This document shows positions 17,635 through 27,000 of a stretch of DNA of 64,000 nucleotides, in pieces. The notes under the pieces are model-generated. The model did not search any database. It worked only from the letters and a program-made list of their open reading frames with translations, and was not told where the DNA came from. Position numbers and translations under genes: made by a program. How positions within the stretch are numbered: position 1 is the first letter of the stretch; the number at the start of each line of letters is the position of its first letter. Source of the stretch: Aquimarina agarilytica ZC1 (lineage in GTDB: Bacteria; Bacteroidota; Bacteroidia; Flavobacteriales; Flavobacteriaceae); contig NZ_JH621250.1 in NCBI RefSeq assembly GCF_000255455.1, positions 31,936 to 95,935 of the forward strand, given 5' to 3'.

Positions 17635-17665
17635 TTTGTAGATATGTAAAGAGTGAGTATCTTTG
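17635..17665 (+). promoter_or_regulatory. Canonical Bacteroidota promoter of tRNA-His
   Basis: TTTG at 17635-17638, exactly 19 bases, then TATCTTTG at 17658-17665: a full match to TTTG-N19-TAnnTTTG. The tRNA begins 15 bases later. Confidence 0.88.
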
Positions 17666-17679
17666 CACCCGAATTAAAT

Positions 17680-17757
17680 GGTGGTTGTAGCTCAGTTGGT
17701 TAGAGCATTGGTTTGTGGTACCAAGGGTCGCGGGTTCGAATCCCGTCTTCCACCCCA
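17680..17757 (+). tRNA. tRNA-His (GTG)
   Basis: A complete cloverleaf with D stem GCTC/GAGC, anticodon stem TTGGT/ACCAA, loop TTGTGGT (anticodon GTG) and T arm GCGGG-TTCGAAT-CCCGT. CCA is encoded at 17755-17757. The extra G-1 typical of tRNA-His is encoded at 17680 and pairs with C73. Acceptor positions 5-68 and 6-67 are both U-U. Confidence 0.95.
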
Positions 17758-17764
17758 TTTATTT

Positions 17765-17796
17765 AAAAACCTCTTGTTTTTACAAGAGGTTTTTTG
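17765..17796 (+). terminator. Terminator of tRNA-His
   Basis: An 11-bp stem AAACCTCTTGT/ACAAGAGGTTT with a 4-base loop followed by T6. Confidence 0.88.
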
Positions 17797-18021
17797 TTTA
17801 TTTATACGACCATAGGACGACATTAGCCTTTAAAAACTATTTCCACTTTAAATATAATTTCCTTCCACTTTTAATTGTCATCTCCTTAAATTCTGACCGT
17901 ATTATATAATCATTCGTCTCTAAATGAAAAAATAGCCCTAAAAAAACCAAATGTGTTATAGCTTAGTATTTGATTTTCATATTTTAACATTAAATATTTA
18001 ACTCAGCTCTAATTAATAACA

Positions 18022-20226
18022 ATGTACACAACAACACAACACAAATTATTACCTACAAAAGTAGTTTTAATGTTAATTTTTTTAACACTACTACCAAAGC
18101 ATTTAGCTGCTCAAAAAAATGAAAACACTAAAAATTTTGAATGGTTTGATACCAATAAATCATTTGAAAAAAGAGCTAAAGCCTTAGTCGCTTCGCTTAC
18201 GCTAGAAGAAAAAATTTCGTTAATGGTAGACCAAAGTGCTCCAATTGACCGTTTAAACATCCCGGAATACAATTGGTGGAATGAATGTTTACATGGTGTT
18301 GCTCGAAATGGTAGAGCCACAGTTTTTCCTCAAGCCATTGGACTGGCTGCAACATTTGACCAAGATTTAATTTTTAAAGTAGCAGACGCCATTTCAACCG
18401 AAGCCAGAGCCAAATTTAATGCCTCTATAGCTATAGGAAACAGAGGCAAATATGCAGGTTTAACCTTTTGGACTCCGAATATTAATATTTTTAGAGATCC
18501 GCGTTGGGGACGTGGACAGGAAACCTATGGTGAAGACCCTTATTTAACAAGTCAAATAGGTGTTAATTTTGTAAAAGGACTACAAGGAAATCATCCTAAA
18601 TATTTAAAGTCTGCTGCTTGCGCTAAGCATTATGCGGTACATTCTGGTCCCGAAGAATTACGCCATGAATTTGATGCTATTGCCTCAAAAAAAGACATGG
18701 CAGAGACCTACTTACCCGCCTTTGAAGCTTTGGTTAAAGAAGCAAAAGTTGAAGGTGTAATGGGGGCTTACAATAGAGTAAACGGCGAAGGCGCTTGTGC
18801 TAGTCCTTATTTATTAGAAAAATTACTAAAAGATACTTGGGGTTTTAAAGGCTATATTGTTTCGGACTGTTGGGCTTTGAGTGATTTGCACAAATTCCAT
18901 AAAGTAACGCAAACTGCCGAAGAATCTGCTGCTGCTGCCTTAAATGTAGGTTTAAATGTAAATTGCGGTAATGTGTACCCTGCTTTGGATGGCGCCATTA
19001 AACAAGGTTTAACTTCCGAAAAGCAATTGGACAACGTATTACAGCATCAATTATTAACACGCTTCAAGTTAGGATTTTTTGATCCTTCAAACAACAATCC
19101 TTATAACAAAATTACTACCGATGTTGTGGATAGTGAAGCCCATAGAGCTATTGCTTTAGAAGCTGCTCAAAAATCTATTGTACTACTCAAAAATAACAAC
19201 AATCTATTGCCTTTAAAAAAGGATTTAAAATCTGTTTATGTAGCCGGACCGAATGCCGCACGAGAAGATGTATTGTTAGGAAATTACTATGGAGTAACTT
19301 CTAAAACGCAAACTATTTTAGATGGTATCGTATCCAAAGTAAGTGCAGGAACTTCTATAAATTACAAACAAGGGCTACTACCCTTTCAAAAAAATGTAAA
19401 CCCTATTGATTGGTCTACAGGTGAAATATCTCGTGCCGATGTTGGTATTATAGTAATGGGACTTTCGGGCAATTATGAAGGTGAAGAAGGTGAAGCCATT
19501 GCTTCTGAATCCAAAGGAGATCGTGTTGATATTCGATTACCACAAAATCAAATAGATTATATTAAAAAAATAAAGGCTAAAAATACGGGGAATCCATTAG
19601 TTTTGGTTCTTACCGGAGGATCTCCCATTGCCATGCCCGAAGTCTATGATTTAGTCGATGCTATTGTTTTTGCATGGTACCCTGGAGAAGAAGGCGGACA
19701 AGCTGTAGCTGATATTCTATTTGGTGATGTAGTACCTTCTGGTAAATTACCTATTACCTTTCCTAAATCAGTAGATGATTTACCCCCTTATAATGATTAT
19801 GCAATGAAAGGACGGACGTATAAATACATGACTAAAACTCCCCAATTCCCTTTTGGATTTGGACTTTCGTACACCTCATTCAAATATGATAATTTAAAAG
19901 TTTACAAAGAAAAAGCTAGCTTTTCCATTACTAATAATGGCAATGTTGATGCCGAAGAAGTAGCACAAGTATACGTAAGTTCACCTAATGCAGGTAAAGG
20001 CGATCCCTTAAACACTTTGGTTGGCTTTACTCGAGTTTCTTTAAAAGCTGGAGCAACCAAACAAGTGAGCATTCCTTTTTCAAAAAAAGCATTTGTTCAA
20101 TTTGATTCGGATGGCAAAGAAATCACCCGAAAAGGAACATATACTATTCATGTAGGTGGTGCCTCACCAAATACAATTACTACTACTTTAGGTATTGATG
20201 TAATTTCATCACCTTTTAATATGTAA
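18022..20226 (+). CDS. Glycoside hydrolase family 3 beta-glucosidase/beta-xylosidase
   Basis: 734 residues with an N-terminal signal peptide (VVLMLIFLTLLPKHLAAQ), so periplasmic or exported. The GH3 N-domain carries NWWNECLHGVAR, AKHYAVHSGPE and the nucleophile region GYIVSDCWAL (Asp282). The GH3 C-domain follows (SIVLLKNNNNLLPL, FAWYPGEEGGQAVADILFG), then a fibronectin-III-like tail (about 640-730). The WWNECLHG form is common in beta-xylosidase and xyloglucan-type members, so an exo-acting xylosidase or glucosidase is likely. There are no SusC/D neighbours. It is flanked by terminators and so forms a single-gene unit. Confidence 0.9.
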   Translation: MYTTTQHKLLPTKVVLMLIFLTLLPKHLAAQKNENTKNFEWFDTNKSFEKRAKALVASLTLEEKISLMVDQSAPIDRLNIPEYNWWNECLHGVARNGRATVFPQAIGLAATFDQDLIFKVADAISTEARAKFNASIAIGNRGKYAGLTFWTPNINIFRDPRWGRGQETYGEDPYLTSQIGVNFVKGLQGNHPKYLKSAACAKHYAVHSGPEELRHEFDAIASKKDMAETYLPAFEALVKEAKVEGVMGAYNRVNGEGACASPYLLEKLLKDTWGFKGYIVSDCWALSDLHKFHKVTQTAEESAAAALNVGLNVNCGNVYPALDGAIKQGLTSEKQLDNVLQHQLLTRFKLGFFDPSNNNPYNKITTDVVDSEAHRAIALEAAQKSIVLLKNNNNLLPLKKDLKSVYVAGPNAAREDVLLGNYYGVTSKTQTILDGIVSKVSAGTSINYKQGLLPFQKNVNPIDWSTGEISRADVGIIVMGLSGNYEGEEGEAIASESKGDRVDIRLPQNQIDYIKKIKAKNTGNPLVLVLTGGSPIAMPEVYDLVDAIVFAWYPGEEGGQAVADILFGDVVPSGKLPITFPKSVDDLPPYNDYAMKGRTYKYMTKTPQFPFGFGLSYTSFKYDNLKVYKEKASFSITNNGNVDAEEVAQVYVSSPNAGKGDPLNTLVGFTRVSLKAGATKQVSIPFSKKAFVQFDSDGKEITRKGTYTIHVGGASPNTITTTLGIDVISSPFNM

Positions 20227-20237
20227 TACGATTTGCA

Positions 20238-20283
20238 AAAAAAAGAGTGAGATTATAAATATTTATAATCTCACTCTTTTTAA
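20238..20283. terminator. Bidirectional terminator between GH3 and helicase genes
   Basis: A perfect 42-bp palindrome centred at 20260/20261 (AAAAGAGTGAGATTATAAAT and its complement) lies between two convergent genes with A and T runs at the sides. Confidence 0.88.
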
Positions 20284-20300
20284 ATTATTCCTATAATTTG

Positions 20301-21410
20301 CTACCTAAGTTGAGTAAATCGAATACCTAATTCTTTTTCTAAGTTTCTTAAAAACTTTACTTCTTTATGATCTACAAAAGCTATAGATATTCCCGTTTTA
20401 CCGCCACGAGCTGTTCGACCACTACGGTGTACATAATACTCTGATTGATCTGGTAATTGATAATGTAATACAAAAGCTAAATTAGCTACATCAATCCCTC
20501 GAGCTGCCACATCGGTAGCCACTAATAAATTCAATTTTTTGTTTTTAAAAGCACGCATCACCTTATCACGCTCCTTTTGCTGCATATCGCCTTCCAAAAC
20601 ACCTACTTCAAAACCACGTTTAAGTAACTGCTCGGTTAAACTACGTGCCGCCACTTTAGTTCTAGAAAAAATAATACCACGTTCATTTTTATTTCCTTTA
20701 AGAAAATAAGTCATAGTATCCACCTTATTAGCTTCTTCTCCAACTACAAATTGGTGTGCTATTTTAGTATTAACAGCATCATTTTTATCAACTGTTATTT
20801 GTAATGCATTAGGTGAAAGGTATTTTTTAACTATGCCTTGCAATGCTTGTGGCATAGTTGCCGAAAACAACCATATATTGCGATTACTACTTATAGTACC
20901 TAAAATAAAATCAAGATCTTTTTTAAAGCCCATGCTTAGCATTTCATCCGCCTCATCCAATACTATCGTATTAATGTAACGAATATCAACTGCTTTACGC
21001 TTTATCAAATCCACCAAACGCCCCGGTGTAGCAACTACAATATGTGTAGTACGCTGTAGGCGTTGTATTTGACGATCTATTTTTTCACCTCCAAAAACAG
21101 TTTCGGTAAAAATTTTATCGGTGTATTTCGTAAAACGAAATAATTGTTTTTGTATCTGCTGCGCCAATTCACGGGTTGGCGCCAATATCAATGATTGCGT
21201 TTGATGCTTATTAGCATCAGTATGCATTAGCAACGGTAAACCAAATGCAGCTGTTTTACCCGTCCCAGTTTGGGCTTTTCCTATAAAATCATTGCCTTGT
21301 TCTAACAATAATGGAATAGCTTGTTCTTGAATTTTTGAAGGGGTAGTAATTCCTAACTCTTTTAAACCTTTGTTTAAATCTTCAGAAATTCCCAGTTGCG
21401 TAAATGACAT
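20301..21410 (-). CDS. DEAD-box ATP-dependent RNA helicase (RhlE-like)
   Basis: A 369-residue two-domain RecA helicase with a short tail. It has the Q motif (PSKIQEQAIP), Walker A AQTGTGKT (46-53), PTRELA, TPGR, DEAD (152-155), SAT (183-185), ATDVAARGID and HRSGRTAR. It unwinds or remodels RNA, for example in ribosome assembly or cold-stress mRNA turnover. There is no RNA-binding C-terminal extension, so its specificity is unclear. Confidence 0.92.
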   Translation of the reverse strand: MSFTQLGISEDLNKGLKELGITTPSKIQEQAIPLLLEQGNDFIGKAQTGTGKTAAFGLPLLMHTDANKHQTQSLILAPTRELAQQIQKQLFRFTKYTDKIFTETVFGGEKIDRQIQRLQRTTHIVVATPGRLVDLIKRKAVDIRYINTIVLDEADEMLSMGFKKDLDFILGTISSNRNIWLFSATMPQALQGIVKKYLSPNALQITVDKNDAVNTKIAHQFVVGEEANKVDTMTYFLKGNKNERGIIFSRTKVAARSLTEQLLKRGFEVGVLEGDMQQKERDKVMRAFKNKKLNLLVATDVAARGIDVANLAFVLHYQLPDQSEYYVHRSGRTARGGKTGISIAFVDHKEVKFLRNLEKELGIRFTQLR

Positions 21411-21451
21411 ACTTTATTTTTTTGCAAAGGTAGCTTTTTATAAACTGTAAA

Positions 21452-21844
21452 CTACATTTCGTACTGTTGATCACTCCCTTTAATAACCTCGGTTTTTCCA
21501 TGTGGAGAAGGTTTCCCGGTTTCGTCCAAGTTTACCATAGTAATATTATCTACAGTAATAATAGGTTGACGTGTCATTTTGTTACGCGCTTCGCACTTTA
21601 ATACTAATGACGAATTTCCAAATTTAACCACTTCAAGTCCAATTTCAACAATATCACCTGGCATGGCCGAACTCACAAAATTAATCTCGGACATATACTT
21701 GGTCACCACACGACTACTTTCTAACTGAATTACAGAATACAATCCAGCTTCTTCATCTATCCATTCTAATAAACGCCCTCCAAATAACGTTCCATAAGGA
21801 TTTAAATCACCTGGCTTTACTATGTTTCTACTATGATATCTCAT
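21452..21844 (-). CDS. Acyl-CoA thioesterase (hotdog fold, YciA-like)
   Basis: A 130-residue hotdog-domain protein with the helix motif NPYGTLFGGRLLEWIDEEAG, containing the catalytic Asp of this class, and the following strand VTKYMSEINFVSSAMPGD. It hydrolyses acyl-CoA to free acid and CoA. It sits between the helicase and an aldehyde dehydrogenase on the same strand with gaps of about 40 bases, so it may share a transcript with either. Confidence 0.85.
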   Translation of the reverse strand: MRYHSRNIVKPGDLNPYGTLFGGRLLEWIDEEAGLYSVIQLESSRVVTKYMSEINFVSSAMPGDIVEIGLEVVKFGNSSLVLKCEARNKMTRQPIITVDNITMVNLDETGKPSPHGKTEVIKGSDQQYEM

Positions 21845-21889
21845 TTATTTATTTTTACTTCTATAATTTACAAAATTAATACTTTGTCA

Positions 21890-23239
21890 TTAGCTAATTA
21901 CTACGGTTTTTACATTTACAAATGCCTTTATTCCTTCTTGCGAAAGCTCTCGCCCTAAACCAGATGCTTTACTTCCGCCAAAAGGCAATTCGGGCATACT
22001 TTTTACAAGGGAGTTTACAAACACTGCCCCATCCTGAAACTTAGGTATTAATGATCTCATTTGAGTTACATCTTTAGAAAATAACGAAACTCCTAAGCCA
22101 TAGGCTGTATGGTTAGCTAATGCTACAGCTTCATCAACAGTTTTAAAACTAGTAACAGCTAATACAGGACCAAAAGTTTCTTGCGAAAACAAAGGCATAT
22201 CGGGTGTTACATTACTTATAATAGTAGGTTCAAAATGATAATCATGGCTATTCCCTCCTAACAGTACTAAAGCTCCCATTTGAATTGATTGCGATACTTG
22301 CTGTTCTAAATTTAAAACAAACTCTCGTTTTGCTAATACACTAATTTGGGTAGTTTCCTCCGTTGGATTCCCTATTTTTAAAGTTCGCACCTTTTCTACT
22401 AAAAGCTGCATAAATTCTGCTTTTATTTCTTCGGCAATAAGCAAACGTTTTCCCGCTATACAACTTTGCCCATTGTTTAAAAAACGAGATTGCACACATA
22501 TATCTACCGTTTTTTCAACATCTGCATCCTTAAAAACGACTAAAGCATTGCTCCCTCCCAATTCCAATATCATTGGTTTCAATTCACCTCCCGCAACGGC
22601 GCCAACTGCTTTTCCCGCTTTGGTACTCCCAGTTAAGCTTACTCCTTTAATAATATCATTAGCTATTAAATTTTCAGTGTTTTTATTCGTAATAAATAAA
22701 TTTACGTAAGGTTCAATATCTTGAATAGCTGTATTAAAAATTTCTTCTAACAGCAGAGCGCATTCTGGTACATTTAACGCATGTTTTATAACCACTGTAT
22801 TACCAGCTATTAGTGTGGGTATCGCAAAACGAAATACTTGCCAAAAAGGAAAATTCCATGGCATAATTCCTAAAATAACACCTAAAGGCTCATAAATTTT
22901 TATCCCTTCGGGAGCTGTTTTTAGTACTCTTTCTTCCAAAAATTCAACCGCATTAGCTGCATAATAATCACATAAATCGGCACATTTATCTATTTCTGCA
23001 TAGGAATCTGAAATGGGTTTACCCATTTCTGTAGTAATCAACAGTGCCGCTTTTTCCTTATTTTTTAACAGTACTTCTTTTAGCTTTTCTATATATTTTA
23101 CTCTATTTGCTACTGAGCCTTGACTCCATTCAAAATAAGCTTCATTTGCCGAAATTAATTTATCCTTTACCTCCTGTGTACTATGATAAGTAAACTCTAA
23201 TATACGTTTACCGGTAAATGGATTGGTACTATAAAACAT
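21890..23239 (-). CDS. NAD(P)-dependent succinate-semialdehyde-type dehydrogenase
   Basis: 449 residues from the ATG at 23239 (MFYSTNPFTGKRI), where family homology begins. The longer frame to 23302 only adds a translation of a heptanucleotide repeat. The catalytic pair is Glu226 (LELGGSNA) and Cys260 (NNGQSCIAGKR), with cofactor loop LTGSTKAG and PWNFPFWQ. It is most like the GabD/YneI branch that oxidises succinate semialdehyde and related short aldehydes. It is distinct from the two sugar-type aldehyde dehydrogenases in the window. Confidence 0.85.
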   Translation of the reverse strand: MFYSTNPFTGKRILEFTYHSTQEVKDKLISANEAYFEWSQGSVANRVKYIEKLKEVLLKNKEKAALLITTEMGKPISDSYAEIDKCADLCDYYAANAVEFLEERVLKTAPEGIKIYEPLGVILGIMPWNFPFWQVFRFAIPTLIAGNTVVIKHALNVPECALLLEEIFNTAIQDIEPYVNLFITNKNTENLIANDIIKGVSLTGSTKAGKAVGAVAGGELKPMILELGGSNALVVFKDADVEKTVDICVQSRFLNNGQSCIAGKRLLIAEEIKAEFMQLLVEKVRTLKIGNPTEETTQISVLAKREFVLNLEQQVSQSIQMGALVLLGGNSHDYHFEPTIISNVTPDMPLFSQETFGPVLAVTSFKTVDEAVALANHTAYGLGVSLFSKDVTQMRSLIPKFQDGAVFVNSLVKSMPELPFGGSKASGLGRELSQEGIKAFVNVKTVVIS

Positions 23240-23243
23240 GTTT

Positions 23244-23273
23244 TCGTTGTTCGTTGTTCGTTGTTCGTTGTTC
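23244..23273. repeat. Heptanucleotide tandem repeat (cgttgtt)x4
   Basis: Four exact copies of a 7-bp unit, plus one base, end 5 bases from the likely start codon of the aldehyde dehydrogenase at 23239. Frame length 7 means copy changes would shift any upstream reading frame. Confidence 0.9.
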
Positions 23274-23464
23274 AAAATTACAAAATCAAGCGTAGTGTTC
23301 ATAAGCCTGTTAATATGTTTCGCTCATTTTTTTTTATGAATTTACATTTATTGTATCTTTAAATGGTTACCTAGAGTTAAATTTATACATACTTTAAATG
23401 TATTTTAATTTTTAGTTAAGCTTAATAGGTATTCAGCCCTCTTTGAGGGATAAACATCTTTATT

Positions 23465-23875
23465 ATGAAAGCAAGAGATTTAAAACTCAGTGAGCTTCGT
23501 CCTCAAATTCTTTCAGCGAAAATTCTGCCAGGCATGCGTGCCGAAGAATTGTTCCAAAACACCACACTCCGTCCTATTATTAAGTTACAAAATGACTTAT
23601 TAATTGCTGTGTTTAAAAACTATATCCGGAAGAATAAAAATCGTTTTTACGACATCAACCTCGAAAAACGTTTACTATACATAGAACATGCTATTCAAAA
23701 AGACATTAAATTTAGAAATAGCTTAAAAGGAATTATTTTGGGACAATTCACTATTGAAGAATATGAATTGTATACCAAAAATTCTTCTGCACTAAACAAG
23801 CGTATGATGAATTTAGTGATTCAACGTATACAAGATCAAGTCCAATTATTGGAACCCAATTGTGTCTTAAATTAA
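23465..23875 (+). CDS. Conserved Bacteroidota protein (sometimes labelled glyoxalase)
   Basis: A 136-residue soluble helical protein. Recurrent family blocks are FQNTTLRPIIKLQNDLLI, FKNYIRKNKNRFYD, LEKRLLYIEHAIQKDIKFRNSLKGII and SSALNKRMMN. Homologues in Flavobacteria are often called glyoxalase, but I see no vicinal-oxygen-chelate metal motif, so I would not assign that activity. It is followed by a terminator and is probably monocistronic. Confidence 0.75.
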   Translation: MKARDLKLSELRPQILSAKILPGMRAEELFQNTTLRPIIKLQNDLLIAVFKNYIRKNKNRFYDINLEKRLLYIEHAIQKDIKFRNSLKGIILGQFTIEEYELYTKNSSALNKRMMNLVIQRIQDQVQLLEPNCVLN

Positions 23876-23884
23876 GTCCTATTC

Positions 23885-23916
23885 AAAAAAGAACCTCAAT
23901 TGAGATTCTTTTTTTT
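23885..23916 (+). terminator. Terminator after the gene at 23465
   Basis: A near-palindrome (AAGAAcCTCAATTGAGaTTCTT) followed by a run of T, starting 9 bases past the stop. Confidence 0.75.
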
Positions 23917-23977
23917 ATGTAAACAAAACCTTACTAACAAAAAAAGATGAAAACTTTACAGTTTACCTTTTAGTAAC

Positions 23978-24010
23978 ATTGTTAAAGCATGGAAAGAATG
24001 CTTAAATTTG
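23978..24010 (+). promoter_or_regulatory. Promoter of purL
   Basis: ATTG, 21 bases, then TAAATTTG at 24003-24010, a perfect TAnnTTTG element 34 bases upstream of the ATG. This position inside the 5' extension also argues against the TTG start at 24008. Confidence 0.6.
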
Positions 24011-24043
24011 CATCGTAAAAATAGGAATACAATTCATACTGAT

Positions 24044-27000
24044 ATGATTCACTTTTTTGGAAATCCCAATTCAAAAGTATTTGCTGTTCAAACCAGCGCT
24101 GAAATTTCTTCAGAAAACATTCAAAAATTATCATGGTTATTTGGCGACCAACAAAAAATTGAAGCGACTGCTATAGACGCTTTTTTTATTGGCCCAAGAG
24201 CTGCTATGATAACACCATGGAGTACTAATGCCGTTGAAATTACTCAAAATATGGCCATTGAAGGAATTATTCGTATTGAAGAATTTACAGCTTCTACAGC
24301 CGATTTTGCTGATTTTGACCCCATGCTTTCGGAAAAGTTTTCTAGTTTAAATCAAGAAACCTTTACTATTGATATCGAACCTGAAGCCGTATTGCCTATT
24401 GAAGATATTGCCACTTACAACAAACAAGAAGGTTTAGCCTTAAGTGATGAAGAAGTAGCTTACTTAAATAGTGTAGCCGAAAAAATTGGAAGAAAGCTAA
24501 CCGATTCTGAAGTTTTTGGATTTTCGCAAGTAAATTCGGAACACTGTCGTCACAAAATTTTTAATGGAACCTTTGTGATTGATGGTGAAGAAAAACCTAC
24601 TTCATTATTTAAATTAATTAAAAAAACATCACAAGAGCATCCAAACACTATTATTTCTGCATATAAAGATAATGTTGCTTTTGTAAAAGGACCAAAAGCC
24701 ACTCAATTTGCTCCTAAAACACCTAACAAGCCTGATTTTTATGAAGAAACAGCCTTTGACAGTGTAATTTCGCTTAAAGCTGAAACACATAATTTTCCTA
24801 CTACTGTGGAACCTTTTAATGGTGCTGCCACAGGTGCTGGTGGTGAAATTAGAGATCGTTTAGCTGGTGGAAAAGGATCTTTACCTTTGGCTGGAACAGC
24901 TGTTTATATGACTTCGTATTCTCGTTTAGAGGAGAACCGTCCTTGGGAACAAAAAGTAGAAGAAAGAAAATGGTTGTACCAAACGCCAATGGATATTTTA
25001 ATCAAAGCTTCAAACGGAGCTTCGGACTTTGGAAATAAATTTGGACAACCTTTAATTACGGGTTCGGTGCTTACTTTTGAACATGAAGAAGATGCTCGAT
25101 TAGTTGGTTTTGATAAAGTAATTATGCAAGCTGGTGGTATTGGTTATGGGAAAGAAAATCAAGCTTTAAAAGATACACCAAATACAGGTGACGAAATTGT
25201 TATCCTTGGAGGTGAAAATTACCGTATTGGTATGGGAGGAGCTGCCGTTTCTTCTGCAGATACAGGAGGCAATAATTCTGGAATCGAATTAAATGCCATT
25301 CAACGTTCCAATCCCGAGATGCAAAAACGTGCTGCCAACGCTATCCGCGGAATGGTAGAAAGTGACCAAAACACCATTGTTTCTATTCATGATCACGGAG
25401 CGGGTGGACACTTAAACTGTTTATCTGAATTGGTTGAAGAAACGGGTGGAAAAATAGACTTAGATAAATTGCCTGTAGGTGACCCAACACTTTCTGCTAA
25501 AGAAATTATTGGAAACGAGTCTCAAGAACGAATGGGATTGGTTATTGATTCTAAAAGTTTAGAAACCCTTACCGAAATTGCTGAACGTGAACGCGCTCCT
25601 ATTTATAATGTGGGTAAAGTAACTGGTGATGATCGATTTACTTTTGAATCAGCTACCACTGGTGAAAAACCAATGGATTTAGCTTTGGAAGATATGTTCG
25701 GAAGCTCGCCAAAAACAATTATGACTGACGAAACAGTTACGTATAATTACGAAGCTCTAAGTTATGATAAATCAAAAATAGAAGATTACTTAAAACAAGT
25801 ATTACAATTAGAAGCTGTAGCTTGTAAAGACTGGTTAACGAACAAAGTAGACCGTTGTGTAGGTGGTAAAGTGGCCAAACAACAATGTGTTGGACCATTA
25901 CAATTACCATTAAACAATGTAGGGGTAATGGCTTTAGATTATACTAGTACTAATGGTATTGCGACTTCAATTGGTCATTCCCCTTTAACAGGCTTAATTG
26001 ATCCTGCTGCAGGGAGTAAAAATGCTATTGCAGAATCATTAACCAATTTAGTTTGGGCTCCTTTAGGCGAAGGATTAAAGTCAGTTTCCTTATCTGCCAA
26101 CTGGATGTGGCCCTGTAATAATAAAGGTGAAGATGCTCGTTTATATACTGCTGTAGAAGCGGTTTCTGAATTTGCCATCAACTTAGGTATTAACGTTCCT
26201 ACGGGTAAAGATTCTTTATCAATGAAACAAAAATACCCTGACAAGGATGTTATTGCTCCAGGTACGGTTATTATTTCCGCAGCTGGTCATTGTAACGAAA
26301 TTAACAAAGTAGTTGAACCTGTGTTACAAAAGGATGGTGGTGCCATTTATTATATTAATATTTCTGAAGATGACTTTAAATTAGGAGGCTCATCATTTGC
26401 TCAGATATTGAACAAAATAGGAAACGAAGCGCCTTCAATTAAAAATGACGAAAAATTTGCTACTACATTTAACACGATTCAGCAACTCATTGCCGACGAT
26501 CAAATTTTAGCAGGTCACGATATTGGTTCTGGAGGTTTAATTACCACCTTACTAGAATTGTGTTTTGCTGATGTTGATTTAGGAGCTAACCTTGACCTTT
26601 CTGCGTTGAATGAAGCAGATACGACTAAAGTACTGTTTGCCGAAAATATTGGTTTAGTATTCCAAGCAAAAGATAACACTGCCGTAGAAGATACACTTAG
26701 TAAAGCAAAAATCAGTTTCCAAAAAATTGGGACTGTTGTGGAAAGTGATCGTTTAAATATTAAAAACCAAAATGATTCTTTAAGCTTATCAATTTCTGAA
26801 TTGCGTGATGTTTGGTTTAAAACATCTTATTTATTAGATGCCAAACAAAGTGGCGAAGCTAAAGCTAAAGAACGTTTTGATAATTATAAAAATCAAGCCT
26901 TACAATTTAGCTTCCCTGCTAATTTTGATGGAAACAAACCAGTACTAAATACTGCAATTGGCAAAAGACCAAAAGCAGCTATTATTCGTGAAAAAGGAAG

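Noticed and set aside
17715..17909. 64-codon rightward open frame across tRNA-His
   Set aside because: It runs through the tRNA and its terminator, has no family features, and is a chance frame.
18022..20226. GH3 enzyme as part of the anhydrogalactose pathway
   Set aside because: It is 8 kb away on the other strand, separated by housekeeping genes, and GH3 is not the usual family for neoagarobiose hydrolysis.
23465..23875. Glyoxalase activity for this gene
   Set aside because: No metal-binding vicinal-oxygen-chelate motif can be seen; the name appears to be an inherited label.
24008..24043. TTG start for purL
   Set aside because: It overlaps the TAAATTTG promoter element, and homology begins at the ATG at 24044.
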